Assembly: GCA_964493985.1 (NCBI GenBank)
Contig: CAZBQL010000046.1
Location: 1 to 22,934 of the forward strand
Reading direction: 5' to 3'
DNA: 22,934 bases
Origin: MGML01 sp964493985
GTDB taxonomy: Bacteria > Chloroflexota > Dehalococcoidia > Dehalococcoidales > UBA2162
Translations under genes and position numbers: made by a program
Notes under the pieces: model-generated
Seen by the model: only the letters and a program-made list of their open reading frames with translations
What the model was told of the DNA's origin: nothing
Databases searched by the model: none
In this document: positions 1 through 8,074 of the stretch, in pieces
Layout of the letters: each line of letters opens with the position of its first letter
Position numbering within the stretch: position 1 is the stretch's first letter

Positions 1-2
1 TT

Positions 3-167
3 AAAGCCGACGAACGGGGTCATTACTATGTGCAAATTGGCAACCTGAGCGGGGATCTCTATAATGATCTATGGATAAACTGGTGGCTCTGGGCTGGCTC
101 AATAGGAGTATTCTTATTATTACTCTGGGGTATTAGAAAATACTTGAAAAGCAGAAGAGCGGAGTAA
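3..167 (+). CDS. 3' end of an unidentified membrane protein gene (partial)
   Basis: Frame 3 is open from the window edge to a TAA at 165-167 and gives 54 residues. The stretch begins with polar residues including GHYYVQIGN, then a tryptophan-rich segment (NDLWINWWLWAG) leads into one hydrophobic helix at about residues 31-43 (AGSIGVFLLLLWG), and it ends in a basic tail with RKYLKSRRAE. This is how a protein with a large outside domain and a single C-terminal anchor would end, with the positive charges inside the cell. The family cannot be named from this tail. The gene is on the opposite strand to the heme operon and converges on it. Start, domains and promoter lie outside the window. Confidence 0.6.
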   Translation, partial: KADERGHYYVQIGNLSGDLYNDLWINWWLWAGSIGVFLLLLWGIRKYLKSRRAE

Positions 168-287
168 ACTGAAGGAGGAGTGAGTAATATCATCTCGGTA
201 TATGCATTCAGGACGTAACAACAAAATATAAAAAACCTTACTCTGCCTCTACTCCATCTCTGTTTATATGTGTAACTCATAAAGAAA

Positions 288-322
288 GGGCATCTTCCCG
301 GAAATGTTCCGGGAAGATGCCC
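288..322 (-). terminator. Long perfect hairpin, second terminator candidate
   Basis: A 16-bp perfect inverted repeat (288-303 with 307-322) closes a 3-base loop. Read on the - strand it is followed by TTTCTTTATG, a weak T tract, so it could back up the stronger terminator at 381-403. On the + strand no T run follows, but the stem could still protect the 3' end of the transcript from the gene ending at 167. The stem itself is seen directly; its role is inferred. Confidence 0.55.
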
Positions 323-370
323 ATCGAATTATCACGTTTATCATCCACCCTCCTCGCAGGAGAAAAAAGC

Positions 371-403
371 TAAAAAAGAAAAGCCTCCTGCAACAGGAGG
401 CTT
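371..403 (-). terminator. Rho-independent terminator of the heme operon
   Basis: The stem AAGCCTCCTG pairs with CAGGAGGCTT (381-390 with 394-403) around a 3-base loop. On the - strand it runs straight into TTCTTTTTTA (380-371). It lies 65 bp beyond the hemL stop codon, which is where an operon terminator is expected. A perfect GC-rich stem plus a T tract in the right orientation makes this the best terminator in the window. Confidence 0.85.
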
Positions 404-467
404 CAGGTTCATTCAAGCTCGTATTTGAATTCCTACTACGAGGATGAGTTCAATGGCTCAACTCGGA

Positions 468-1772
468 CTAAACAACTGAGCTTTCATGTTCTATGTGATC
501 AAATGCAGCAGCAATTTTATCAACTGTTGTCCGGATATCCTCGTCATTGTGAGCAAGTGAGATAAAAGCAGCTTCAAACTGTGAAGGTGGCCAGTATATA
601 CCACTTAGCAGCAGTTGCCGGAAGAACTTGGCAAAGAGCGTTGTGTCTGATTGTGACGCCGATGCGTAATCGAATACCGGGTTCCCGGTAAAAAAGATAG
701 TGAGTAAAGACGCAAATCGTGAAGTGGTCAATCTCAGGTTCCGCTGAGATGCTGCCTTGTTAATGTATTCTTCTAACCGCAGGGCAGTATTCTCTAACCG
801 TTCGTATGTTCCTGGCTGACTTAAGATACGAATGGTTTCTATCCCCGCCGTCATAGCTAACGGGTTTCCCGACAGTGTTCCGGCTTGATAAACCGGTCCC
901 AACGGGGCCATCATCTCCATTATTTCCCGCCTGCCGCCATAAGCCCCTACAGGTAACCCGCCGCCGATAATCTTACCAAGGCAGGTCAGGTCGGGAGTGA
1001 CTTTGAAAAGATTTTGTGCCCCTCCGAAGGCGACCCGGAAGCCCGTGATTACTTCATCGAAAATAAGAAGCGCGCCGAACTCTACGGTCAGACTGCGCAG
1101 ACTCTCCAGAAAGCCGGGTCGAGGTGGCACTACTCCCATATTGGCCGCTACCGGCTCAACAATAACGGCGGCAATCTCGTGAGGGTGTCGATGGAAAAGA
1201 CTGGCTACCGCTTCGGCGTTATTGTAAGGCGCCACCAGTGTATTTTGGGCGTAGCTGACAGGCACACCGGGAGAATCAGGCAGGCTGAGTGTGGCCAGAC
1301 CTGATCCGCCCTTGACAAGCAGTCCATCGGCATGACCATGATAGCCCCCGGCGAATTTTATTATCTTGTCCCTGCCCGTGAACGCCCGCGCCAGGCGTAA
1401 CGCTGACATAGTGGATTCCGTGCCCGAGTTAACAAACCGGACCATCTCGATAGAAGGCATAGCAGAGCAGACCATTTTGGCCAGGATTACCTCCAACTCC
1501 GTCGACGCGCCGAAGCTCGTACCTGTCTCTGCAGCCTGTTTAACCGCCTCGATGACCTGAGGATGAGAGTGACCCAAAATCAGAGGTCCCCAGGAGCACA
1601 CGTAATCGATGTACTCGTTACCGTCTACATCATGTAATCTTGAACCTTGACCTTTCATGATAAACGGGGGTGTTCCCCCGACAGACTTAAAGGCGCGTAC
1701 CGGGCTATCCACACCGCCCGGCAGGAAGCGCTGAGCTTCCTGAAAGAGTTCCTGCGATCGTTCAAAGTTCAT
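468..1772 (-). CDS. hemL: Glutamate-1-semialdehyde 2,1-aminomutase
   Basis: HemL converts glutamate-1-semialdehyde to 5-aminolevulinate, the second step of the C5 tetrapyrrole pathway, in the cytoplasm with pyridoxal phosphate. The 434-residue length is normal. Visible family marks are the N-terminal FLPGGVDSPVRAF, the NSGTES phosphate-binding region (115-120), GGYHGHADGLLVKGGSG (142-158), the IFDEVITGFRV segment with the cofactor aspartate (D239), and the Schiff-base lysine K267 in LGKIIGGGLPVGAYGG. I chose the ATG at 1772 because GAGGAGAG precedes it; the longer reading to 1820 adds 16 residues with no family match and would overlap hemB. It is the last gene of the heme operon, 10 bp after the hemB stop and just before the terminator at 371-403. 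The identification is secure. Confidence 0.96.
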   Translation of the reverse strand: MNFERSQELFQEAQRFLPGGVDSPVRAFKSVGGTPPFIMKGQGSRLHDVDGNEYIDYVCSWGPLILGHSHPQVIEAVKQAAETGTSFGASTELEVILAKMVCSAMPSIEMVRFVNSGTESTMSALRLARAFTGRDKIIKFAGGYHGHADGLLVKGGSGLATLSLPDSPGVPVSYAQNTLVAPYNNAEAVASLFHRHPHEIAAVIVEPVAANMGVVPPRPGFLESLRSLTVEFGALLIFDEVITGFRVAFGGAQNLFKVTPDLTCLGKIIGGGLPVGAYGGRREIMEMMAPLGPVYQAGTLSGNPLAMTAGIETIRILSQPGTYERLENTALRLEEYINKAASQRNLRLTTSRFASLLTIFFTGNPVFDYASASQSDTTLFAKFFRQLLLSGIYWPPSQFEAAFISLAHNDEDIRTTVDKIAAAFDHIEHESSVV

Positions 1773-1782
1773 GACTCTCTCC

Positions 1783-2763
1783 TCATTCTTCCTGTAACCA
1801 GCGTGCTGCATCCCTGGCATAATAGGTCAGGATAATATCAGCCCCGGCCCTCTTGATTGCTGTTAAAGCCTCTAATACTACCGGCTGTTCTTCAAGCCAG
1901 CCCTGTCGGCAGGCGGCTTTCAGCATGGCGTATTCGCCACTGACATTATAGGCAGCCAGGGGGCAGTTGAAGGTATTGTGCACTTCTTTTATTACGTCCA
2001 GGTAAGCCAGGGCCGGCTTAACCATAACGATATCGGCGCCTTCAGCAATATCCTGTTCCACTTCACGCAGCGCTTCCCGCACATTGGCTGAATCCATCTG
2101 GTAGGAGCGGCGGTCTCCGAATTGGGGAGTTGATTCTGCTGCCTCCCGGAAAGGACCGTAAAAAGCCGAAGCGTACTTGGCGGCGTAAGATAAAATAGGG
2201 ATGTGCTGGTAATCTTTTTCATCAAGAGCTTCCCTGATTGCTTTTACCCTGCCATCCATCATGTCTGAAGGTGCGACAATATCGGCACCAGCCTCGACGT
2301 GAGATAGAGCCATTTTTGCAAGCAGAGGCAATGTCCGGTCGTTATCAACAGTGTTACCGGTCACAACTCCGCAATGTCCATGGCTTGTATATTCACAGAG
2401 ACAGACATCGGTTATCACCAGGAGCTCGGGCACTGTATTCTTTATGGTGCGTATTGCCTGCTGGACCACCCCCTCCGGGTAATATGCTGAGGAGCCATAG
2501 TCATCCTTGTGTTCGGGTATGCCGAAAAGTAAAATAGCGGGAATTTTCAGACGGGTAACCTCTTCAACCTCGAGCGGCAACCGGTCCGGCGAGTAGCGAA
2601 AGACCCCCGGCATCGAAGTAATCTCTTCTTTAATATCTTTGCCTTCAACGACGAACATCGGGTAAACAAGGTCCTGGACATCGATCCGGGTTTCCCTGAC
2701 CAGAGTCCGCAAGGCTTCCGATTGGCGTAGACGGCGCAGGCGTAACTGCGGGAAATTTACCAT
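1783..2763 (-). CDS. hemB: Delta-aminolevulinic acid dehydratase (porphobilinogen synthase)
   Basis: HemB condenses two 5-aminolevulinate molecules to porphobilinogen. The 326-residue protein is full length for the family. The two active-site lysines are in LSYAAKYASAFYGPFREAA (K196) and MVKPALAYLD (K249). The metal site reads DVCLCEYTSHGHCG, with C121, C123 and C131, so this is the zinc-cysteine type and not the aspartate-rich magnesium type. It starts at an ATG preceded by GGGGGGAG and overlaps the end of cobA-hemD by 7 bp, which suggests translational coupling. The identification is secure. Confidence 0.97.
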   Translation of the reverse strand: MVNFPQLRLRRLRQSEALRTLVRETRIDVQDLVYPMFVVEGKDIKEEITSMPGVFRYSPDRLPLEVEEVTRLKIPAILLFGIPEHKDDYGSSAYYPEGVVQQAIRTIKNTVPELLVITDVCLCEYTSHGHCGVVTGNTVDNDRTLPLLAKMALSHVEAGADIVAPSDMMDGRVKAIREALDEKDYQHIPILSYAAKYASAFYGPFREAAESTPQFGDRRSYQMDSANVREALREVEQDIAEGADIVMVKPALAYLDVIKEVHNTFNCPLAAYNVSGEYAMLKAACRQGWLEEQPVVLEALTAIKRAGADIILTYYARDAARWLQEE

Positions 2764-4283
2764 GTTATCTCCCCCCTGAAATAGTCTTCAATGGCCGTGA
2801 CCAGTCCTGAGATGGTCTGCTCACCGGCAGTAATATCTACCTCAATTCCAGCTCTGATAGCGGTTTCCGTGGTCTTAGGTCCAATGCTGGCAATTTTAGG
2901 CCAGGCAGCTATCGGCAGGTCTTCCTTCAGTGCATCCAGCAGGTTCGTCACTGTGGAAGAGCTGGTAAAAGTAATCACATCTATTTGCCCCGAGAGAAGC
3001 ATCTGCCTGGCTCTTTCTATGCTCTCCCTTGCAGGGTGTGTCCGGTACGTAATAATCTCTTCCGGTTCTCCGCCATATTCCCTGATCGCGGTCGGTAGTT
3101 TTTCATCAGCGATATCCGACCTGAGCAGGAGAAAACGCTTTCCCTTAATATCAAATTTTTTAAGTCCCTCGATTATCCCTTCGGTGGTATAGACTTCAGG
3201 CATATAATCCGCGATAATCCCGTTCTCTCTCAGGCAATCGGCGGTCGCCGGACCGATAGCCCAGACGTTTATGCCCTGTAGCGAACGGGCATCGAGATTA
3301 TTCCGGCGCAGTACCTGAAAAAAGACTTCAACTCCGTTCACGCTGGTGAAGATAATCCACTGATAGTGTCCCGCATTCCGCATGGTCTGCCGGAGTCCGT
3401 TACTGTCAAGGGCAGGTTCTATTTCGATAGCAGGTAATTCTATCGGCTCAGCGCCTTGTTCTTCGAGGAGCCGGCTCAGCTTACCGGCCTGCCGGCTGGC
3501 TCGAGTTACCAGGACACGTTTCCTGAAAAGAGGTCTTTTTTCAATCCAGCTCAATTTTTCAGCAAGTCCGGATACTTCCCCCACGATAATTACCGCCGGA
3601 GGGCCCAGGTGCTTTGCCGTTACTTTCTCTGCGATATTACCAATCGTTCCCAGGACGGTGACTTGCGTTTTCTTTGTACCATCTTTTATCACCGCCACTG
3701 GGGTGTGGCTATTTCTTCCATGCCCGATTAGCTTTGCACAGATAGTATCGATATTCTGCATGCCCATGAGGAATACCAGGGTGTCTACTCCCATCGCCAT
3801 TTTTTCCCAGTCGATGCTGGAGTTTTCTTTGGCGGGGTCTTCATGTCCAGTAACAACCGTGAATGATGACGACACACCACGATGAGTCACCGGTATTCCG
3901 GCATAAGCAGGAGCGGCTATTGCCGAAGTGATGCCGGGTACAACCTCATACGGAATATTATTGTCGACCAGAGTTTCAGCTTCTTCGCCACCTCTGCCTA
4001 ATACAAAGGGGTCTCCGCCTTTCAGCCTGACTACTGCCTTACCCTCTTTCGCTTTCGTCACCAGAAGGCTGTTTATCTCTTCCTGCGCCATAGTATGATG
4101 ACCGGCTATTTTACCTGCGTATATCCTCTCTGCGCCGGCAGGAACATTCTCCAGGAGCCGCTCATCCACTAGGTAATCGTAAACAACAACATCGGCCTTT
4201 TCCAGGCATTTCAGTCCCTTGCAAGTAATTAGTGCCGGATCTCCCGGCCCGGCACCCACCAGAAATACCTTACCGGTTTTCAA
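2757..4283 (-). CDS. cobA-hemD: Fused uroporphyrinogen III methyltransferase / uroporphyrinogen III synthase
   Basis: This 508-residue fusion closes hydroxymethylbilane to uroporphyrinogen III (HemD part, about residues 253-508) and then methylates it at C2 and C7 with S-adenosylmethionine to precorrin-2 (CobA/SUMT part, about 1-245). The SUMT half shows VGAGPGDPALIT (9-20), VVRLKGGDPFVLGRGGEE (84-101) and VVPGITSAIAAPAYAGIPVTHRG. The HemD half begins at KRVLVTRA (255-262) and has the TFTSSSTV loop typical of that divergent family. The start is TTG, not ATG. It is supported by GAAGGAGC about 9 bp upstream and by a TTGA overlap with the hemC stop. The fusion feeds siroheme, and through it the Ahb heme branch and probably B12. 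Such fusions are known in anaerobic bacteria. Confidence 0.95.
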   Translation of the reverse strand: MKTGKVFLVGAGPGDPALITCKGLKCLEKADVVVYDYLVDERLLENVPAGAERIYAGKIAGHHTMAQEEINSLLVTKAKEGKAVVRLKGGDPFVLGRGGEEAETLVDNNIPYEVVPGITSAIAAPAYAGIPVTHRGVSSSFTVVTGHEDPAKENSSIDWEKMAMGVDTLVFLMGMQNIDTICAKLIGHGRNSHTPVAVIKDGTKKTQVTVLGTIGNIAEKVTAKHLGPPAVIIVGEVSGLAEKLSWIEKRPLFRKRVLVTRASRQAGKLSRLLEEQGAEPIELPAIEIEPALDSNGLRQTMRNAGHYQWIIFTSVNGVEVFFQVLRRNNLDARSLQGINVWAIGPATADCLRENGIIADYMPEVYTTEGIIEGLKKFDIKGKRFLLLRSDIADEKLPTAIREYGGEPEEIITYRTHPARESIERARQMLLSGQIDVITFTSSSTVTNLLDALKEDLPIAAWPKIASIGPKTTETAIRAGIEVDITAGEQTISGLVTAIEDYFRGEITW

Positions 4284-5206
4284 TTTACCGCAGCTCCTTC
4301 AAGAAGTTTCGCCGCCCCAATACCTAAAAGTTCCTGTGCCAGATCCCTGCCGGTTTCTTCAGCGGAATTTAGACCGCCTTTTCTTGAGCTTCGCAACATT
4401 TTAGTGCCATCACTGCTGGCCACCATCCCATCAAGATGAAGCTGTTCTCCATCGAGGGCAGCCAGTGCGGCAATGGGGGCACGGCAGCCTCCTCCTAAAG
4501 TGTTGAGAAAGACTCTCTCTGCAATAGCGCATTGCCAGGTAGGGAAACTGTTAATCTGAGAAACGAGTCCGTTGATATCATCATCGCTCTGGCGTATCTC
4601 TATGCCGATTACTCCCTGTCCCGCCGATGGCAGAAAATCATCCACCGAAAGATATTGAGTTATTCTCTTCTCCCAGCCAAGGCGGATCATAGCGGCCGCT
4701 GCCAGAATCACACCATCCACTTCTCCACTCTGTATCTTCTTTAATCGTGTTTCGATGTTACCCCGGATATTTCGCGCCACGAGGTCCGGCCGGTATGTTG
4801 AAAGCTGGATTGAGCGCCGCGGGCTGCCGGTACCGATCCTTGAACCGGCCTTGAGTTCGTCCAGCCTCTCACCACGAGTTATCAGAACATCCCTGGGATC
4901 GGAACGCTCCAGGACACCTGCCAGGCAAAGCTGCTCCGGGATTATAGTGGGCATATCTTTGAGGCTGTGCACGGCAAGGTCAATCCTTTTATCCAGCAGG
5001 GCTTCTTCAAGTTCCTTGGTAAAGATGCCGATGCTGTTGATATTCCCGAGCTGTATACTGCGATTGCGGTCGCCACCGGTAACTATTTTCTTAATTTCAA
5101 ATTCCTTGTCCGGACAGGCAGCCCTCAGTTCGACCGCCACGTATTCAGCCTGAATCAGGGCTAACCGGCTTCCCCGTGAACCGATGACTATTTTTCCTCT
5201 TTCCAT
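4280..5206 (-). CDS. hemC: Hydroxymethylbilane synthase (porphobilinogen deaminase)
   Basis: HemC joins four porphobilinogens into the linear tetrapyrrole hydroxymethylbilane. The 308-residue sequence has the start IGSRGSRLALIQA, the catalytic aspartate D84 in HSLKDMPT, the arginine-rich GTGSPRRSIQL segment (126-135), and GGGCRAPIAALA with C241, to which the dipyrromethane cofactor attaches. All key residues are present. An ATG with GAGGAGT upstream is used. The start lies 19 bp inside the hemA reading frame, and the 3' end overlaps the cobA-hemD TTG start, so hemA, hemC and cobA-hemD are probably translated together. Confidence 0.97.
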   Translation of the reverse strand: MERGKIVIGSRGSRLALIQAEYVAVELRAACPDKEFEIKKIVTGGDRNRSIQLGNINSIGIFTKELEEALLDKRIDLAVHSLKDMPTIIPEQLCLAGVLERSDPRDVLITRGERLDELKAGSRIGTGSPRRSIQLSTYRPDLVARNIRGNIETRLKKIQSGEVDGVILAAAAMIRLGWEKRITQYLSVDDFLPSAGQGVIGIEIRQSDDDINGLVSQINSFPTWQCAIAERVFLNTLGGGCRAPIAALAALDGEQLHLDGMVASSDGTKMLRSSRKGGLNSAEETGRDLAQELLGIGAAKLLEGAAVN

Positions 5207-6468
5207 CCGGACTCCTCGTTCTCCAGCCGGAACAGGTACCTCACCGAGTCGGCAAGATCACCGTTGTTACCTGTATTTTCTTTTAACAGGCTGATTGGGT
5301 CTTTTAATAGTTTGGTAACAATGGATTCGGTCATTTTCTCCAGACTAAAACGCTCTTCGTCATTCAGCGGAGGAAGCTTTTTCAGTGTCTTATCAAGCTG
5401 AGTTGTCCTTATACGATTAGCTTTATCCATCAGGGCAGTGATAACCGGTCTCGCAGAAAACGCCTGCCACCACATATTAAACTTATCGACTTCCGCCCCT
5501 ATCAAAATCTCGGCTTTCTTTTTTTCGCTTTCACGTAACCGACGATTTTTTTCCGATATACTGTTCAGGTCATCGATGTTGTAAAGAAAAATATGCTCCA
5601 TTTCACCGACTTCGGGGGCGACATTTCTTGGGACCGATATGTCAACTATAACCATAGGGTCGCCGTTACGGTTTTGCATCGCACACGCTATATGGTTTGG
5701 TGTTATCAACGTATGAGGCGCACTGGTACAGGTTATAATCAGGTCGGAGGTTTCCAGTTCCGGAATAATTTGCTCGAAACTCACTGCGTTTCCATTAAGT
5801 TCATAAGCCAGAGTCGCAGCTCTTTCAAAGGTACGGCTGGCAACTTTTATATGACATGTACCTCTGTCTCTGGCTGCCTGAGCTACCAGCCTTCCCGCAT
5901 CACCGGCACCGATGAGCAGCATATTCTTATTACCCAGGTCACCGACTGCTCCTACGGCAAGCTCCACCGCTACTGAGCTTACAGACAGGGCATTCTTGCT
6001 GATACCAGTCTCTTCGCGGACTCTTCTACCTGTCCTGATGGCGTCCTGGAACAGGCGCCGAAGTGGCAGATTTACCACTCCCGCATTTTCGGCATACTCC
6101 AGTGCAGTCTTAACCTGGCCCAGGACCTCGAACTCCCCGATTACCATCGAATCAAGCCCGCTGGCTACTTTAAAAAGATGCTCGGCTACAGGACGGTCCG
6201 TAGCGTGATAAGTATGCTCCGCCAATTCTATTCTCGACATACAGAAGTAACTCTCAAGGAAGTCCAGGACAGGCGAACCCTCCCCATAGGATGAGAACTC
6301 TGAGCTGTAAATCTCGGTGCGATTGCAGGTGGATAAAATAACATTCCAGGGGACATGTACTTTCAGCGCTTGGAGGGTATCATTCATCTGACCGGTACGC
6401 ACGCTCGCCTTCTCCAGAAGGTTTACCCCAGCCGTGAGATGGTTTATACCGATCATATTGAGATGCAT
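5188..6468 (-). CDS. hemA: Glutamyl-tRNA reductase
   Basis: HemA reduces glutamyl-tRNA(Glu) with NADPH to glutamate-1-semialdehyde, the committed and usually regulated step of tetrapyrrole synthesis. The 426-residue protein has the nucleophilic cysteine C48 in STCNRTEIY, the GEFEVLGQVKTALEYA substrate-site region, the Rossmann motif LLIGAGDAGRLVAQAA and the C-terminal dimerisation helix. The ATG at 6468 has only a distant GAGGGA before it, and an internal ATG four codons later (6456) is an alternative start. It follows the precorrin-2 dehydrogenase by 4 bp and overlaps hemC. Its product is used by hemL at the far end of the same operon. Confidence 0.96.
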   Translation of the reverse strand: MHLNMIGINHLTAGVNLLEKASVRTGQMNDTLQALKVHVPWNVILSTCNRTEIYSSEFSSYGEGSPVLDFLESYFCMSRIELAEHTYHATDRPVAEHLFKVASGLDSMVIGEFEVLGQVKTALEYAENAGVVNLPLRRLFQDAIRTGRRVREETGISKNALSVSSVAVELAVGAVGDLGNKNMLLIGAGDAGRLVAQAARDRGTCHIKVASRTFERAATLAYELNGNAVSFEQIIPELETSDLIITCTSAPHTLITPNHIACAMQNRNGDPMVIVDISVPRNVAPEVGEMEHIFLYNIDDLNSISEKNRRLRESEKKKAEILIGAEVDKFNMWWQAFSARPVITALMDKANRIRTTQLDKTLKKLPPLNDEERFSLEKMTESIVTKLLKDPISLLKENTGNNGDLADSVRYLFRLENEESGWKEEK

Positions 6469-6472
6469 AAGG

Positions 6473-7108
6473 TTAATCCATCCCTCTTACAAGATTTTTT
6501 ATAATCATGTCCCTCGCCTCGGCTTGCTTACCTTCATTAATCAGGTCTACTAACGATTCAAGGTCAAGGCTCTCCTGCCAGACTTTATCGTTTACTCTTA
6601 GTCTACGTTTTCTAATCTCTGTTCGGGCTTCACTGACAATTTTAACCAGGTCTGCATACTCAGGCTCGAATTGCTTTTCCAGGCTTGTTCGAAGTTTTCT
6701 GGCCAGTGCGGGACTCTTGCCTGAAGTTGAAACTGCTATCACGATGTCCCCCCGTTTCAGGCAGGAAGGTACTATGAAATCGGAAACACCAGGGTCATCC
6801 ACTGCATTTACAATACAACCATCCCGATGTGCCTCGCCTGCGATTCTGGCATTAGTCTCCCTGCTATCAGTAGCGGCGATGGCAATACAGGCACCTTGCA
6901 GGTCTCCTTCACGGTACTCGCGAGAGTGAGTACGGATCCTGTTTGCTCTGGCCATGTCAGCCAGCTCCGCGCAGAATAAAGGACTTATCACTTCGACACT
7001 CGCTCCGCAATCAAGCAATGCCTGGACCTTGCGCAGGGCTACCTCTCCACCACCGCACACCACACACCGTTTTCCTGCAATGTTCATGAATACGGGATAA
7101 TAGCTCAT
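6473..7108 (-). CDS. sirC: Precorrin-2 dehydrogenase (SirC / CysG N-terminal type)
   Basis: This enzyme oxidises precorrin-2 to sirohydrochlorin with NAD+. The 211 residues match the N-terminal domain family of CysG and Met8p: YYPVFMNIAGKRCVVCGGGEVALRKV carries the NAD-binding glycines (19-21), and NAVDD (101-105) holds the aspartate implicated in both dehydrogenation and iron chelation in CysG. PSCLKRGDIVIAVSTSGKSPALARKLR is the usual following segment. No SUMT domain is attached; that activity sits in cobA-hemD. The ribosome site is weak. No separate sirohydrochlorin ferrochelatase (SirB/CbiX) is seen in the window, so this protein may also insert iron, or the chelatase is elsewhere. Confidence 0.92.
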   Translation of the reverse strand: MSYYPVFMNIAGKRCVVCGGGEVALRKVQALLDCGASVEVISPLFCAELADMARANRIRTHSREYREGDLQGACIAIAATDSRETNARIAGEAHRDGCIVNAVDDPGVSDFIVPSCLKRGDIVIAVSTSGKSPALARKLRTSLEKQFEPEYADLVKIVSEARTEIRKRRLRVNDKVWQESLDLESLVDLINEGKQAEARDMIIKNLVRGMD

Positions 7109-7111
7109 TGT

Positions 7112-8074
7112 TTATACTCTGTATATGATTCTGGTCTTTTTTAATTCCTTGGTACTGAATAGTACCAGGAAGTCCTCGATCCCGAAGTTCCTGGATATTT
7201 CTTCTGCAATTTCCTGGCAGGTCCTTCTCTCTTTACCGTGTATCATGGCGTATAGATTATATGGCCACTTTAAGCTGGTCTCTCTTTCATAGCAGTGGCT
7301 TACTTCCCGCAATAAAGCAAGGTGCTGACCGATTTTGTCGATTTTTTCAGAAGGGACCTTCCAGCAGGTCATGGCGTTTGCGGTATAGCCGGCCTGCCGG
7401 TGATTCACGGCGGCCCCATAGCGCCGCATGATACCCCGTTCCAGCAAAGAGCGACATTGCTCCAGGAATTGCTCCTCACTCATACCGGTGCGACCGGACA
7501 TTTCGATAAAAGGTCGTGACGATAGAGGCAGGTCGCGCTGAAGCTCGTTCACTACCAATTTGTCTTCCGGAGATAACTCGGCTGCCTGAGAAAGCTTTCC
7601 GGTAGTTTTTTGGTACATACCCTCAGTGTCGAAAAAGGCGCCTATCTTGAAAAGCCTGGCCGCTGGCAATTGAAAAACGTCGTCGGCAGGAACAGCGTCG
7701 GCTATCTTTATCACTTCTTCCTCAATACAATTATGCCCGGGCATAGCTAAAGTAAACCATATGTTAACAGGGTGTTCCCGCTCATAAGCGTGGCTGACAT
7801 ATGGATTTTCTCGTAATAAACTGGAACATTGCTCAAACTTATCCCCGGGCACGTGCATAGCATTGAGAGTTGTTGCATATCCAAGACTCCGGGAATCGAA
7901 CACCGGGCTTATCTGCCTGACAATACCTTCGTTCTTGAGATATTGAATACGCTGTATTACCTCATCTCCAGACAGGGACAGTGTCTTGCCCATGTCTATA
8001 AATGGATGTGAAGTCAGCGGAAACCCGTTCTGCAGCCTGGCAAGTATTTGTCGGTTGAGATCGTCCAGGTTCAT
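7112..8074 (-). CDS. ahbAB: Siroheme decarboxylase, fused AhbA-AhbB
   Basis: Siroheme decarboxylase removes the C12 and C18 acetate carboxyls of siroheme to give 12,18-didecarboxysiroheme. AhbA and AhbB are normally two proteins of about 150-170 residues that form a heterodimer; here 320 residues contain both. Each half has the AsnC/Lrp-like fold order. Half one starts LDDLNRQILARLQNGFPL, with LGYATTLNAMHVP and EREHPVNIWFTL. Half two starts at about 170, with LQRDLPLSSRPF, AGYTANAMTCWKVP, VSHCYERETSLKWPYNLYAMIHG and KKTRIIYRV. The Lrp-like look is a family trait and need not mean DNA binding. The start at 8074 has GGGGAG upstream and a 4-bp ATGA overlap with ahbD. Confidence 0.92.
   Translation of the reverse strand: MNLDDLNRQILARLQNGFPLTSHPFIDMGKTLSLSGDEVIQRIQYLKNEGIVRQISPVFDSRSLGYATTLNAMHVPGDKFEQCSSLLRENPYVSHAYEREHPVNIWFTLAMPGHNCIEEEVIKIADAVPADDVFQLPAARLFKIGAFFDTEGMYQKTTGKLSQAAELSPEDKLVVNELQRDLPLSSRPFIEMSGRTGMSEEQFLEQCRSLLERGIMRRYGAAVNHRQAGYTANAMTCWKVPSEKIDKIGQHLALLREVSHCYERETSLKWPYNLYAMIHGKERRTCQEIAEEISRNFGIEDFLVLFSTKELKKTRIIYRV

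Larger units (their letters stand above)
168..467. other. Intergenic region between two convergent genes
   Basis: This 300-bp stretch separates the truncated + strand gene from hemL. It holds two hairpins, at 288-322 and 381-403, listed separately. No ORF of convincing length or composition is present. A GTG at 180 right after a GAAGGAGGA run opens only 12 codons before TAA. It may be the trace of a lost downstream gene, but nothing supports expression. Confidence 0.6.

Noticed and set aside
180..218. GTG-initiated 12-codon ORF directly after a GAAGGAGGA run
   Set aside because: The ribosome site touches the GTG and leaves no spacing, and the ORF is very short. It may be the trace of a lost gene, but there is no support for translation.
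1773..1820. N-terminal extension of hemL by 16 residues
   Set aside because: It overlaps the hemB 3' end, does not look like the family, and the internal ATG at 1772 has a good ribosome site.
3382..3885. 167-codon ORF on the + strand
   Set aside because: It is antisense to the conserved SUMT/HemD fusion, with no ribosome site or family match; a shadow of the real gene.
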